From assembly GCA_944989445.1 (NCBI GenBank), contig CALYLW010000037.1:1836501-1900500 (forward strand): a stretch of DNA of 64,000 nt, written 5' to 3'. Both the position numbers and the translations under genes were made by a program. Positions 55,801-64,000 of this stretch are shown here, piece after piece (position 1 is the stretch's first letter; every line of letters starts with the position of its first letter). Under the pieces are notes generated by a model. It had not been told where the DNA came from. It did no database searches and saw only the letters and a list, made by a program, of their open reading frames with translations. This stretch comes from Ampullaceana balthica. Lineage: Eukaryota; Mollusca; Gastropoda; Lymnaeidae.

Positions 55801-55956
55801 GTCAAATTATTGCCTGTACCAGCTGTCATAAAAAACAGTCTTCTTTTTAAACAACAAAAGAAGTTTTATCCCATAGATGGTGCAGCAGACTCAGGCGGCA
55901 ATAGTTTTTTCAACTACTCACACCCTGGACTTGTTGGATTAGACTTACAGGATTAA
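52819..55956 (+). CDS. Large ankyrin-repeat protein with C-terminal SOCS box (ASB-like)
   Basis: One uninterrupted 1045-aa frame. A basic N-terminus (KENHRKRKLN, residues 4-13) is followed by about 24 ankyrin repeats (residues 30-870), most matching the 33-residue pattern (e.g. NRGYTALMICSEHGYVDLAK, EDGVTPLFLASQAGNCQAVK, CKGETALMIAVQN). The C-terminus carries an elongin-BC box, SLGSLCFVVV (about residues 971-980; S-L-x3-C-x3-V), and a cullin-5 box, LLPVPAVIKNSLLF (about 997-1010; L-P-x-P). Together these form a SOCS box. ASB proteins use such boxes to recruit elongin B/C and CUL5/RBX2, with the ankyrin stack binding the substrate, so a ubiquitin-ligase substrate receptor is likely; the substrate is unknown. 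Vertebrate ASBs are usually 300-650 aa, so this one is large. The coding part lacks introns. It lies between hAT MITEs and an LTR element. Confidence 0.88.
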   Translation: MSGKENHRKRKLNMEDNHPVAERRRFSSNFKLLEAISVGNIEEVSHLLEISSVPIHTLNNALIKAVELGQKRILQMLVTNGANVNKRDNRGYTALMICSEHGYVDLAKILVRNGINVNSQNKLGQTALTLGAEKACSLPFLKYLLNEESNADVNILDKSGKTALMISIERHDYCAMKLFINHKGTDFNVKDKTERTALEIAKKFGNDDLFQILKECSESDYFITPLMLAVKKGNLHLVKLILEAYGPETIDATDIRGFTPLMMSLDSSIDIEIVKVVLKAGADVNKANEDGVTPLFLASQAGNCQAVKFLITHGANVNVQTASEKITPLMIASQKNLIDIMQLLIVSKADVNMTNLKNETALVLAMKSASGSVRGCVQLLLSNGAEINDTTFHMAALVGLHNLFPNVPNTISLLMRNKLLIHGIINNNHELVEFLLENGAEVNQGGPSNPVPLIKAVKNETMVTLLLRFGAKINDKNYLDTTALIEAVHLDNFGVIKILIQQGADMNVETRFGDTALIIAAKLEKLNALKALLDGRVNIDYITHSGKSALHASIIAGKLTAMEMLLQHGADVNLGDHSSLTPLMLSVYVESEAMPILLEHGADPNKQSADGLTALMYALKLRDYGKNSKIKNLIAAGTDLSKTNCKGETALMIAVQNCTTVILDLLIKNGADVNAKDKNGSSVLICAVAHSIANENKIALLIEQKADVNKANEKGETPLILASRGCNVNIMQLLISKGANINEQDCMGMTALMYTVSLDYLEKSKLLMDSNAELDIQNNNGDSAVLLAVTKGYSKVLKALIHAGANIHACNERGDSPLSVALSNLYVSQWSHIQNYSFACLRKLLKAGGTPEMQDPRNALLFHKFIVRPHHQPKMMELFISTGAAPPMIPLGALRSICNTPYDHCVVAQNTDLISPLMTAIFDQNDALVSYFYSIWYLTPKDIRIQQNKLILNKYMRVAGQHTRNIICNPFSLGSLCFVVVSTAIGNGPDREARVKLLPVPAVIKNSLLFKQQKKFYPIDGAADSGGNSFFNYSHPGLVGLDLQD

Positions 55957-56594
55957 AGAGAAAACCAGTGTTTCAAACTTTATCTATCAGCTCTATTAAT
56001 CTGCTAATGAGAAATTGATCTTAGAGCAAGAACTTTTTTTTGTGAGAATTTTTGTTATAAATTCATGTTATCTGCTGAAAAATACTTTGTTTGAAGGTAA
56101 ATGACATGTTTATGAAATTCAAAGATATTCTTTTTGTTGGATTTTATTGTGTTAGGAGTGTTAATCCTACAAGTTTGTATAATTATGATAATTAATGGAG
56201 GAAAACATTATGCGCATCAGGGATATGAATTAGCATCAGGGATATGAATTAAGAGAATTTTTACAGAAAAGTTAACTATTTATTAATATTATAATGAGGT
56301 ATTAATTTGTTAACAAATCTGTACATGAGGGACATCTAAAAAGTCCAAAGTCCATCATTGATGTAACCCTCTTAGTCAATGAATACATTTTCTATCTTGG
56401 TCTGTCAGCACGTTGACAACCTGTTGGATTTTGTGGGAAGTGCTTTGTTGTCATTCTTACCATGAATGTTCTACTAATCTACCTCACATTTACCCAAACA
56501 CAACAGATAAACATCCGATTTCATGTTACTGTTTTGGAACCTGAGTGCATTATGAAAAAGTTTGGTCCCTATAATCTTTTAAGCCATTTATGTC
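55957..56594 (+). other. 3' UTR / downstream region of the ankyrin/SOCS gene
   Basis: AT-rich. It contains an 18-bp direct duplication (GCATCAGGGATATGAATTA at about 56212 and 56231). I see no clear AATAAA close to the stop, so the 3' end cannot be placed. No other gene seen. Confidence 0.4.
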
Positions 56595-56602
56595 AACTAA
56601 GC

Positions 56603-56766
56603 CAGTGCTTAAGTATGGCGGACCGGCAGGAATTTGTTCCATTGCCCCAGTGACCAGTGCACTATTTTCCCTGCACTGACAATTTTTTTCGATCCTTTTT
56701 TGATAACTTCTGCGGATGGCCCACGGTCTGGCACCGGTCCGCGGACCACCACTTTGAGAAGCACTG
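56603..56766. mobile_element. hAT-type MITE (164 bp)
   Basis: Termini CAGTGCTTAAGTATGGCGGA and, in reverse complement, CAGTGCTTCTCAAAGTGGTG. A perfect 8-bp duplication, AACTAAGC, lies at 56595-56602 and 56767-56774. The inner 'GGTCCGCGGACC' palindrome is typical of Charlie-like hAT ends. The LTR element begins only 17 bp to its right. Confidence 0.87.
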
Positions 56767-56783
56767 AACTAAGCTAACTAAAC

Positions 56784-56958
56784 TGTAATATATTGAGTTT
56801 TATTCTTAGGGGAACTCACTCTCTTGACTTGTATTAGTTTTATTATGTTGAGTGATGTCCCTTACATGTAAAGTAGAATAATAAACAAGCAACATGAAAC
56901 ATGGCTTCTTCGTCACTTGTATTGTATATCTAGAATTATAAAACCACAATCCACTTCA
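56784..56958 (+). repeat. 5' LTR
   Basis: TG...CA long terminal repeat, 175 bp. It contains an AATAATAAAC polyadenylation-like segment at about 56879. Short LTRs of this size are known in the Mag-type group. Confidence 0.92.
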
Positions 56959-57051
56959 TTGGCGACGAGGATTAATCATCCACTAAAAAAGAGCACATGC
57001 TTACGTAAGAAGAAGCTTGCTAGAGCATATTTGCTAAGTATTTTTAGGATA

Positions 57052-58839
57052 ATGGCTCTGTATGGTCAGATAAACGAATTTAATTCTAATGAAGAAACCA
57101 TACATGATTATTTAGATAGGTTAAGTTTCTACCTTGAAGCTAACGACGTGACGATAGAAGCCAAAAAGAGAGCTGTTTTGTTAACAGTCATAGGGCCTCA
57201 ACAATTTAGGCTATTAAAGGACTTATGTGCACCATCTAGTCCAGCTACCAAGAGCTTTAACGAGCTGAGCAAACTTCTCACAAATCACCATGCGCCTGCA
57301 CCACCAAAGTTCCTGTGTCGAGCCAGATTTGACGGTAGGACTCGTCAACCAAACGAGTCTATATCAGAATATGTTGCAGCACTACGTCATCTAAGTGAAT
57401 TCTGTGAATTCGGCGACACCCTGTCCGACAGACTATGTGAAAAGTTTGTCACCGGTGTGAACAGCCCTGATGTGCAGAGAAAGTTACTTCTCGAGACAGA
57501 TCTAACATTGGAAAAAGCAATACAACTTGCTACTTCATTCCAGCAGTCATCCGATGCGGCCAGATCGCTGGCGCCTTCAGAGATCCATGCAGTAGACAGC
57601 AGGTCAGTCAACAAACACCAACCCCATCAGAGCAGTTCAACTTATGCTAAACAGCCTGCAAATTCAAAACCTAGATCTAAATCTAGTAAGAATTGTCAAA
57701 AATGCCATCGATGCAACGGTCCCCATGCATCTCATCAGTGCAAATTCAAGTTAGCAACTTGCTATAAGTGCAGTAAGCAAGGTCACATTGCCAAGGCCTG
57801 CTTTGCAACGTCTTCGTCTGTTGCTAGATCTAGCCAGTCAGGACAGTACCGCAACCAAAGGCAGCACTATGTTAACTGTCACCAAGACAGCCTAACCCAA
57901 CCAATGAACCACTCTACCAGTGAAAATGATCAAACTGATCCGCAGCCGGAGTTCCACCTGTTCTCTGTGAAATCAACAAGTCATGCTCCCATCAACGTAC
58001 CAGTTTGTGTCAACGGTAAGAGCATCATCTTCCAGCTTGACACTGGAGCATCTCTAACCGTCATCACAAAGAAGGACTTTGACGCTGTCACAGGAGGATC
58101 AGTGCCTCTACAACCATGTCACAAGTGCCTAACAACATACACAGGTGACAATGTTCCAGTGATAGGAGAGTGTATAGTTCATATAAGCTGTAATGGTCAA
58201 AGTGTTAAACTTCCTCTTCTTGTGGTTGAAGGAAATGGACCACCATTACTAGGTAGGAACTGGTTAGTTGATCTTAAGTTAGACTGGGGGAGTATATTTT
58301 CAATGGACAAAGCAAGTGAATCTAGTTTTACTTCAATAGATAAAGTTGTATCTGAAAATGAAGGTGTATTTGGTAGTTCAGGATTACTAAATGATAGGAC
58401 AGTGAAGATAAGCATTAAAGATACAAATCCAAGATACTGCAAAGCTAGAGTTCCACCTTATGCAATGAGGGATAAAATTGAAAATGAGCTAAGCAGATTG
58501 GAATCTATGGGCATCATAAAGAAGGTAGACTATTCTGATTGGGCAACGCCCATTGTGCCAGTATTAAAGAAAGATGGTTCTGTAAGAATTTGTGGTGACT
58601 ATAAAGCTACACTGAATAAGCAAATAGAGCTAAATAGGTACCCTATTCCTAACATTGAGGATATTTCCTTAAGTTCTATAATGGTATCACTTGCAGTGAT
58701 TGTGTTCATGATTTTAACTTCTAACCACTTAGAATGTGAATCAATAACAATTAAGAACATTTTGTTCATGAAGGGTCCTGCAAAATCTATATGGATACGT
58801 TTCCATGGTTCGATTGGCCAATCCCAGTTTTGCAATTGA
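57052..58839 (+). pseudogene. LTR element gag-protease-RT (first part), broken by the internal rearrangement
   Basis: The open frame enters from the LTR (56917); the first plausible gag start is MALYGQINEFNSNEE at 57052. Gag-like helices follow. Two zinc knuckles are at about 57700-57810 (CHRCNGPHASHQC and CYKCSKQGHIAKAC; the second is a canonical C-x2-C-x4-H-x4-C). The aspartic protease has FQLDTGASLTVIT (catalytic DTG, about 58035). RT starts at RVPPYAMRDKIENELSRLES and runs to YPIPNIEDIS. From about 58661 the frame reads antisense integrase sequence and ends at 58839. Confidence 0.88.
58661..58834 (-). repeat. Inverted 174-bp copy of the element's own integrase segment
   Basis: 58661-58834 is the reverse complement of 60486-60659 in the integrase gene, identical as far as I can read. 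It sits between two direct copies of an RT segment (58477-58667 and 58835-59025). The left junction shares the microhomology ATATTTC with the RT sequence. Confidence 0.9.
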
Positions 58840-61486
58840 AAATGAGCTAAGCAGATTGGAATCTATGGGCATCATAAAGAAGGTAGACTATTCTGATTGG
58901 GCAACGCCCATTGTGCCAGTATTAAAGAAAGATGGTTCTGTAAGAATTTGTGGTGACTATAAAGCTACACTGAATAAGCAAATAGAGCTAAATAGGTACC
59001 CTATTCCTAACATTGAGGATATTTCTTTGAAATTAGCAGGAGGAGACAAATTCACTGAATTAGACTTTAGTCATGCTTACACTCAACTAGAACTTCATCC
59101 GGAGTCAAAAGTCTATACGACAATAAACACTCATAAGGGACTTTACCAGTATGAAAGACTATGTTTTGGGATATCATCCAGCCCTGGAATTTTCCAGGCT
59201 GTCATGGACAGTATTTTTCAGGACATTCCAAATGTTTGTGTTTACTTTGACAATTTATATATAACTGGTAAGAATGACACTGAACATCTTAAAACACTTG
59301 ATAAGGTCTTGAAAATAGTCAGTAAAAAGGGTTTAAAAATAAACAAAGATAAATGTCAATTCATGCTAACAGATATTAGTTTTCTGGGTTATAGATTGAG
59401 CAGACAAGGTCTCAGACCTCAACCTGAGAAAACAAAAGCCATTAAAGATGCACCCAAACCTGAAAATACCCAACAGCTAAGAGCTTTTTTGGGCTTGACA
59501 AATTACTATGCAAAGTTCATAGGGAATCTGTCTGATAAACTATCACCACTGTACAAGCTGCTGCAGAAAAATGCAACTTGGCACTGGGGTAAACAACAAG
59601 ATGCTGCTTTTAATGCAGCAAAAGAAGCTTTGTCTTCTGACACCCTGCTGGCTCACTATGACCCAGGTAAAAGACTTATCTTAACATGTGATGCTTCACC
59701 AGATGGTGTAGGAGCAGTTTTATCTCACATAGATGAAAATGGTGACAGACCCATTGCTTTTGCAAGTAGATCTTTGAACCAGGCTGAGAAAAATTATTCT
59801 CAGTTAGATAGGGAAGGCTTAGGCATCATTTTTGGTGTTAAGAAATTTCACAAGTTTCTGTTTGGTAGAGAGTTCACCATCTTTACAGATCATAAGCCAT
59901 TACTGGGTTTGTTTGGAGAAAACAAACCCCTGCCTGAGCATGCCTCACCAAGGATGCAAAGGTGGGCTATCACACTAGCCGCATACAATTATGAATTGAA
60001 ATACAAACCTGGAGTTCAGAATAGTGCAGATGGTCTTAGTCGTTTACCTTTAAAAAACCAATGCCTTAGCTATGTACCAGAAGATGTATTTGTTCTTTTC
60101 ACTATCATGGATAACTCCAATATAAATGTGAATGATGTTAAGAGAGAAACACAAAAAGATGAGTGCTTGATAAAAGTATATGAGTACTGTAAGAATGGTT
60201 GGCCTGAAGAATCAGTGAATGATGATTTAAAACCATATAAAATAAGAAAATTAGAGTTAAGTCTAGAAGATGGATGTGTGTTGTGGGGGTCAAGGGTTAT
60301 TATCCCCAAAATGTTACAAAAAGAAGTTTTAAGAACTTTACATGATACCCATCTTGGTTCTTCCAAAATGAAGAGTCTTGCACGATCATGGTTCTGGTGG
60401 CCACATATGGATGCTGATATTGAAAAATATGTAAAGCTTTGTTCAAGCTGTGCACAACATTCAAATCAACCAGCTACAGCACCCTTGCAAAACTGGGATT
60501 GGCCAATCGAACCATGGAAACGTATCCATATAGATTTTGCAGGACCCTTCATGAACAAAATGTTCTTAATTGTTATTGATTCACATTCTAAGTGGTTAGA
60601 AGTTAAAATCATGAACACAATCACTGCAAGTGATACCATTATAGAACTTAAGGAAATATTTTCAACTCATGGGTTACCTGATCAAATTGTTTCAGATAAT
60701 GGGCCTAGTTTCACTGCTCACGAGTTTAAACTATTTTGTTTAGCAAATGGTATTGAGCATATAACCACATCACCCTATCATCCTGCTGGGAATGGTTTGG
60801 CTGAAAGAGCGGTAGGCATATTCAAAACCGCTATGGTAAAAATGGGTACGGGTAACAAATTTTCTCTCAGAGAAAGAGTTAACAGGTTCTTAGCCAAATA
60901 CCGCACAACTCCTCATATAACAACAGGTGTTGCACCATGTGAATTGCTGTGTGGTAGAAAAATTAAAACTCACCTTGACTTACTACATCCAACTGTTCAA
61001 AAGTCTGTTTCCCAACATCAACATACACAAAAATTAAATCATGACAAAACCTCCATTGAGAGAGAGTTTGGAGTTAATGATAATGTGTATCTGAGAAATT
61101 ATGGGAGAGGGGAAAAATGGATACCAGGTCAAATTGTTCAATGTACAGGACCTGTGTCTTATAAAGTAAAAACAAATAATGGACTTATTGTCCGTAGACA
61201 TGCAGACCAGTTAAAAATAACTTGTGCAGATAATGAGTGCGAATCTGTCAATCCCACCAGATCTGACCGGTTCACACCAACTCAGTTTGTTCCACAACCA
61301 ATGTCTGTTGATATGAGTGAACCAAGTATTCTAGAGTCAGAAAATGTAAATTCTGGAATTAAGGATTTAGATCCTGGACTCCCTGAGCTAGAGAGACCAG
61401 ATGGTCAGAATCTTGAGTCACCAAATCAACAGCCACTAAGAAGGTCAAACAGGACAATCAAAGTCCCAGATAAGTTAAACCTTTGA
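58805..61486 (+). pseudogene. LTR element RT-RNase H-integrase
   Basis: An 893-codon frame; its first 10 codons are inverted integrase sequence, so its ATG is not a real start. RT: ENELSRLESMGIIKK, DFSHAYTQLELHPES (motif A), CFGISSSPGIFQAVMD and VYFDNLYITG where the usual Y-x-D-D is expected (second Asp replaced by Asn at about 59248). RNase H: LTCDASPDGVGAVLSH, LDREGLGIIFGVKKF and TDHKPLL. Integrase: HHCC finger (HDTHLGSSKM...CSSCAQH), then the D-D-E core (HIDFAG, VSDNGPSF, GNGLAERAV). It ends in a low-complexity tail. In an intact element it would be fused to the upstream gag-protease frame; the 358-bp insertion shifts the register by one. Confidence 0.92.
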
Positions 61487-61908
61487 GTTTAAACGTTAAG
61501 AGGACTTTGACATCATTGTTTTGTATTGTAATTATGTTGTAGCATATTTTGCATTTGTTTGTAAGGATTCAAATCATGTAATGTTCATGTTACAATATAT
61601 TTAGTGATTCATTGAATTGTTTAACATTTCAGAAGGAATGGATAGGCCTATATACATATATATGTATATATATATATATATAATGTTTAGTATTGACTTT
61701 TGAGGTGTTATTAATTGAAAAGGGATGATTATTCATAATGCAGTTTCATACATTTCTTTATAGAAGAGCAATGATAATTCAATCTTTCTTTTATTATTGC
61801 TTGGAAATTCTAATGTGTTAAAGTAGAGAATAAAAAGGTAGTTTTAAGATACATGTACTATCATTTATTCTCTGGAAATTATGTTAGTATTTACTAAGGG
61901 TAAAGGGA

Positions 61909-62083
61909 TGTAATATATTGAGTTTTATTCTTAGGGGAACTCACTCTCTTGACTTGTATTAGTTTTATTATGTTGAGTGATGTCCCTTACATGTAAAGTA
62001 GAATAATAAACAAGCAACATGAAACATGGCTTCTTCGTCACTTGTATTGTATATCTAGAATTATAAAACCACAATCCACTTCA
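61909..62083 (+). repeat. 3' LTR
   Basis: A 175-bp copy of the 5' LTR, preceded by the polypurine tract AAGGGTAAAGGGA. A (TA)n microsatellite lies at 61650-61682 in the non-coding stretch before it. Confidence 0.92.
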
Positions 62084-62088
62084 TAAAC

Positions 62089-64000
62089 TTTTTACTGTTC
62101 CATTCACTATGCTCTAGTTTTGGTGACACTATTCCCACTGGCCAAAGTATTGATCCTTTAGTTTGATTCACAATGTCCTTTAAACTACATAGGCGCAGTC
62201 CCACTTTATCCTTAATTTTTTGTAAAACCATGTTTTTGGTACAGAACTAGAAAAATAATTGTCTATCTACGTGTAATGGTTTTTAAATCCCATACTTCAA
62301 AATCTTGTCGTCATCTCGTTCGCAGTCGGAAAAACAAAAGTCTAAAATGACATTCTTCCCGTGATGCTATCGAGCTGAAATTTTGCACATAAGACTCGTG
62401 TCACCTAACAATGCATCGTATCAAAATTTCAGATGGATCGAATGTACCGTAATTAAATTACATGTAATGCACTTTTAGTTTATCTCTATATAACTATAGG
62501 TAATTCAATTTCGCAGTTTGTTATTGTTCAGCGTCCCATGCCACTTGAGTCGTTCACTCATGCCATCGGTGCAACCCCGGTTTTACAGCAAAGGGGACTT
62601 AAGTCAGTTTCAGTCTGTAAATGTTCATCGCGTTGAGTTCTGTCTCATATATAAGGGATTTATAGTGAAAAACTTTGTTTTTACGGGGTTGTTTAATTTT
62701 TCTACTTCTAAGTCTAAGCTTAAAATTCAATATTGTTTGTTACCTTTTCTCAATAGTTCTCAGTCAGATAACGCACTTTACTGTGATCTGTCACCTTTTC
62801 TGTAAATTGTAACTATTGTAATTACCAAAAGTCCTCTGTACATGTAAAAGGTTGAATGAAATAAAATAATGGTAAAATTGTACTCTTCTAGTCTTTCAAT
62901 TTGTAACATTTGGGAAAGCCACCCAAGAAAGCATCCTGCCTGGGACAAATGAAGTAACCTTTTAAACTATAATTTATGCCTGTACATAATGGGAACATAA
63001 GTTTTTCATCAGTGATTGGCTGTCATTGTAAGATCTATACAATTTGCTTGTTTATGTAACACAATATGCAGATACATCTGATATTAAATACATTGTACTG
63101 TGGAGTGATGATACGTATTTAATTATTTTAATGAACGCAGTTAAGGGAATATGATTTATATCATAAATAAAAATACCCAGTATTAAACTCTACAGCTAGC
63201 CTCACAAATATTGTTATTACATGTATTAAACATAACTTTTAAAATGTATATCTGTTTGGAGCATCTGCTTTCCTAAAAAAAATATTTAATAATGTTGAGA
63301 GTAGGCCTGTCAACGGGTACACAAGCTGCAGTTTGGCCATCGTTGCTATATAATATATATTTAAAAATTCTTTTGTTAATCAAATTAATGCCACATGTGG
63401 ATCAAATGCCTTAATTAATCACAAAGCAGCAATATTTGCTGTCAATATTTGAAAGTTTATTACTAAAATCATTGGTACCAGTACCAAAACTTGGAGAATT
63501 AAATTTTATACAAAAACCTAAAGACCAAATTCAGTTGTCTACAAAAATTTATTTACATATAAATCAGAAAAACACAATGTGTGACAATTCAAGCTAGTAA
63601 AGTTCTTACTTTTGGATCATATTGCTAAATTAAGAGCTATTTCATTCAGCACACTAATTCTTTCTCCAATAGTTTTAACAATTTGAAACATAATGACATT
63701 TTGATGAATTGGTCACCCATTACTTTTTCCTTGGCGTGGTATAACAATGTGGATTCGGACAAAAAAAGAAATAGTTAAATTGTTACAATGTATAATCAAT
63801 GCATAGAACTGAAATGGTAACAATATGTAATATTACATGACATCATATACTATTTTTATTGCATCTGTTTTTTACTCAATGTTCAAGGTTAGGTCATATC
63901 AATATTATGTAAGAAAAAACTGGCCTGCACATTATGATGACATAAAATTGGTTCATGTGGATTCTTTTTAATGTCTTAAGATTCAATTCTTTAAACAATC
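62089..64000. other. Intergenic DNA to the window end; repeat fragment at 62330-62690
   Basis: 62340-62680 shares phrases with 46760-47310 (for example 'gagctgaaattttgcac', 'gatcgaatgtaccgtaattaaatta' and 'tttatagtgaaaaactttg'). The rest is AT-rich with no motif-bearing frame, RNA gene or bounded repeat that I can support. Confidence 0.45.

Larger units (their letters stand above)
56784..62083 (+). mobile_element. Ty3/gypsy LTR retrotransposon (5.3 kb), young insertion
   Basis: Two 175-bp LTRs (56784-56958 and 61909-62083) begin TGTAATATATTGAG and end CCACTTCA; reading them side by side I see no difference. A 5-bp duplication, TAAAC, flanks it (56779-56783 and 62084-62088). The presumed primer-binding site TGGCGACGAGGATT starts at 56960, and a purine-rich tract (AAGGGTAAAGGGA) ends just before the 3' LTR. 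Gene order gag-protease-RT-RNase H-integrase places it in Ty3/gypsy, probably near Mag/K02A2.6-like lineages. A 358-bp internal rearrangement breaks the polyprotein. No envelope gene is seen. Confidence 0.93.

Overview
The window is animal nuclear DNA: AT-rich, with GT-AG spliced genes and unusually dense with transposons. Gene content (ALG1, ANKRD54 and CCP110 homologues, ankyrin/SOCS-box protein) is metazoan. The repeat mix (Helitron, many hAT and pogo/Tigger-like miniature elements, RTE- and CR1/L2-like LINEs, a tRNA-derived SINE, a Ty3/gypsy element) suggests a lophotrochozoan, probably a mollusc. The species and even the phylum are inference.

Cellular genes, left to right. (1) 519-5687, minus: first two coding exons of ALG1, an early N-glycosylation mannosyltransferase; the rest lies left of the window. 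(2) 10806-14982, plus: complete eight-exon ANKRD54 homologue, about 372 aa. (3) 16866-30257, minus: complete fourteen-exon CCP110 (CP110) homologue, about 1346 aa, the centriole-capping/cilium-suppressing protein, with one frame break in its large exon. Genes 2 and 3 converge tail to tail; genes 1 and 2 diverge head to head. (4) 52819-55956, plus: uninterrupted 1045-aa reading frame with about 24 ankyrin repeats and a C-terminal SOCS box, so probably a cullin-5 ubiquitin-ligase substrate receptor. I see no shared pathway among these genes.

Mobile DNA fills most of the rest. ALG1 intron 1 holds a Helitron (2328-5160) with a pogo/Tigger-like element inside it. A hAT-like MITE at 6.3-7.05 kb is split by a LINE tail; its intact relative lies in a CCP110 intron (23182-23600, perfect 8-bp target duplication). 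CCP110 introns also carry another hAT MITE, a LINE tail, a SINE and three minisatellites. From 32.2 to 40.6 kb there is a minisatellite-rich tract: 30-, 40- and 17-bp arrays, then a nearly complete LINE (33.8-37.5 kb, minus), then a 2.1-kb array of a 23-bp unit. At 43909-46215 a 2.3-kb hAT transposon with a decayed transposase contains a second inverted-repeat element (44750-45207) with 9-bp target duplications. An RTE-like LINE occupies 47.3-50.3 kb. Four short hAT MITEs flank the ankyrin/SOCS gene. A young Ty3/gypsy element (56784-62083; 175-bp LTRs that read as identical; 5-bp target duplication) carries an unusual internal rearrangement: a 174-bp inverted copy of its own integrase region between two direct copies of part of its RT region.

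All calls are from reading the sequence and remembered family motifs; no database search was run. Splice sites were chosen by frame continuity and GT/AG context.
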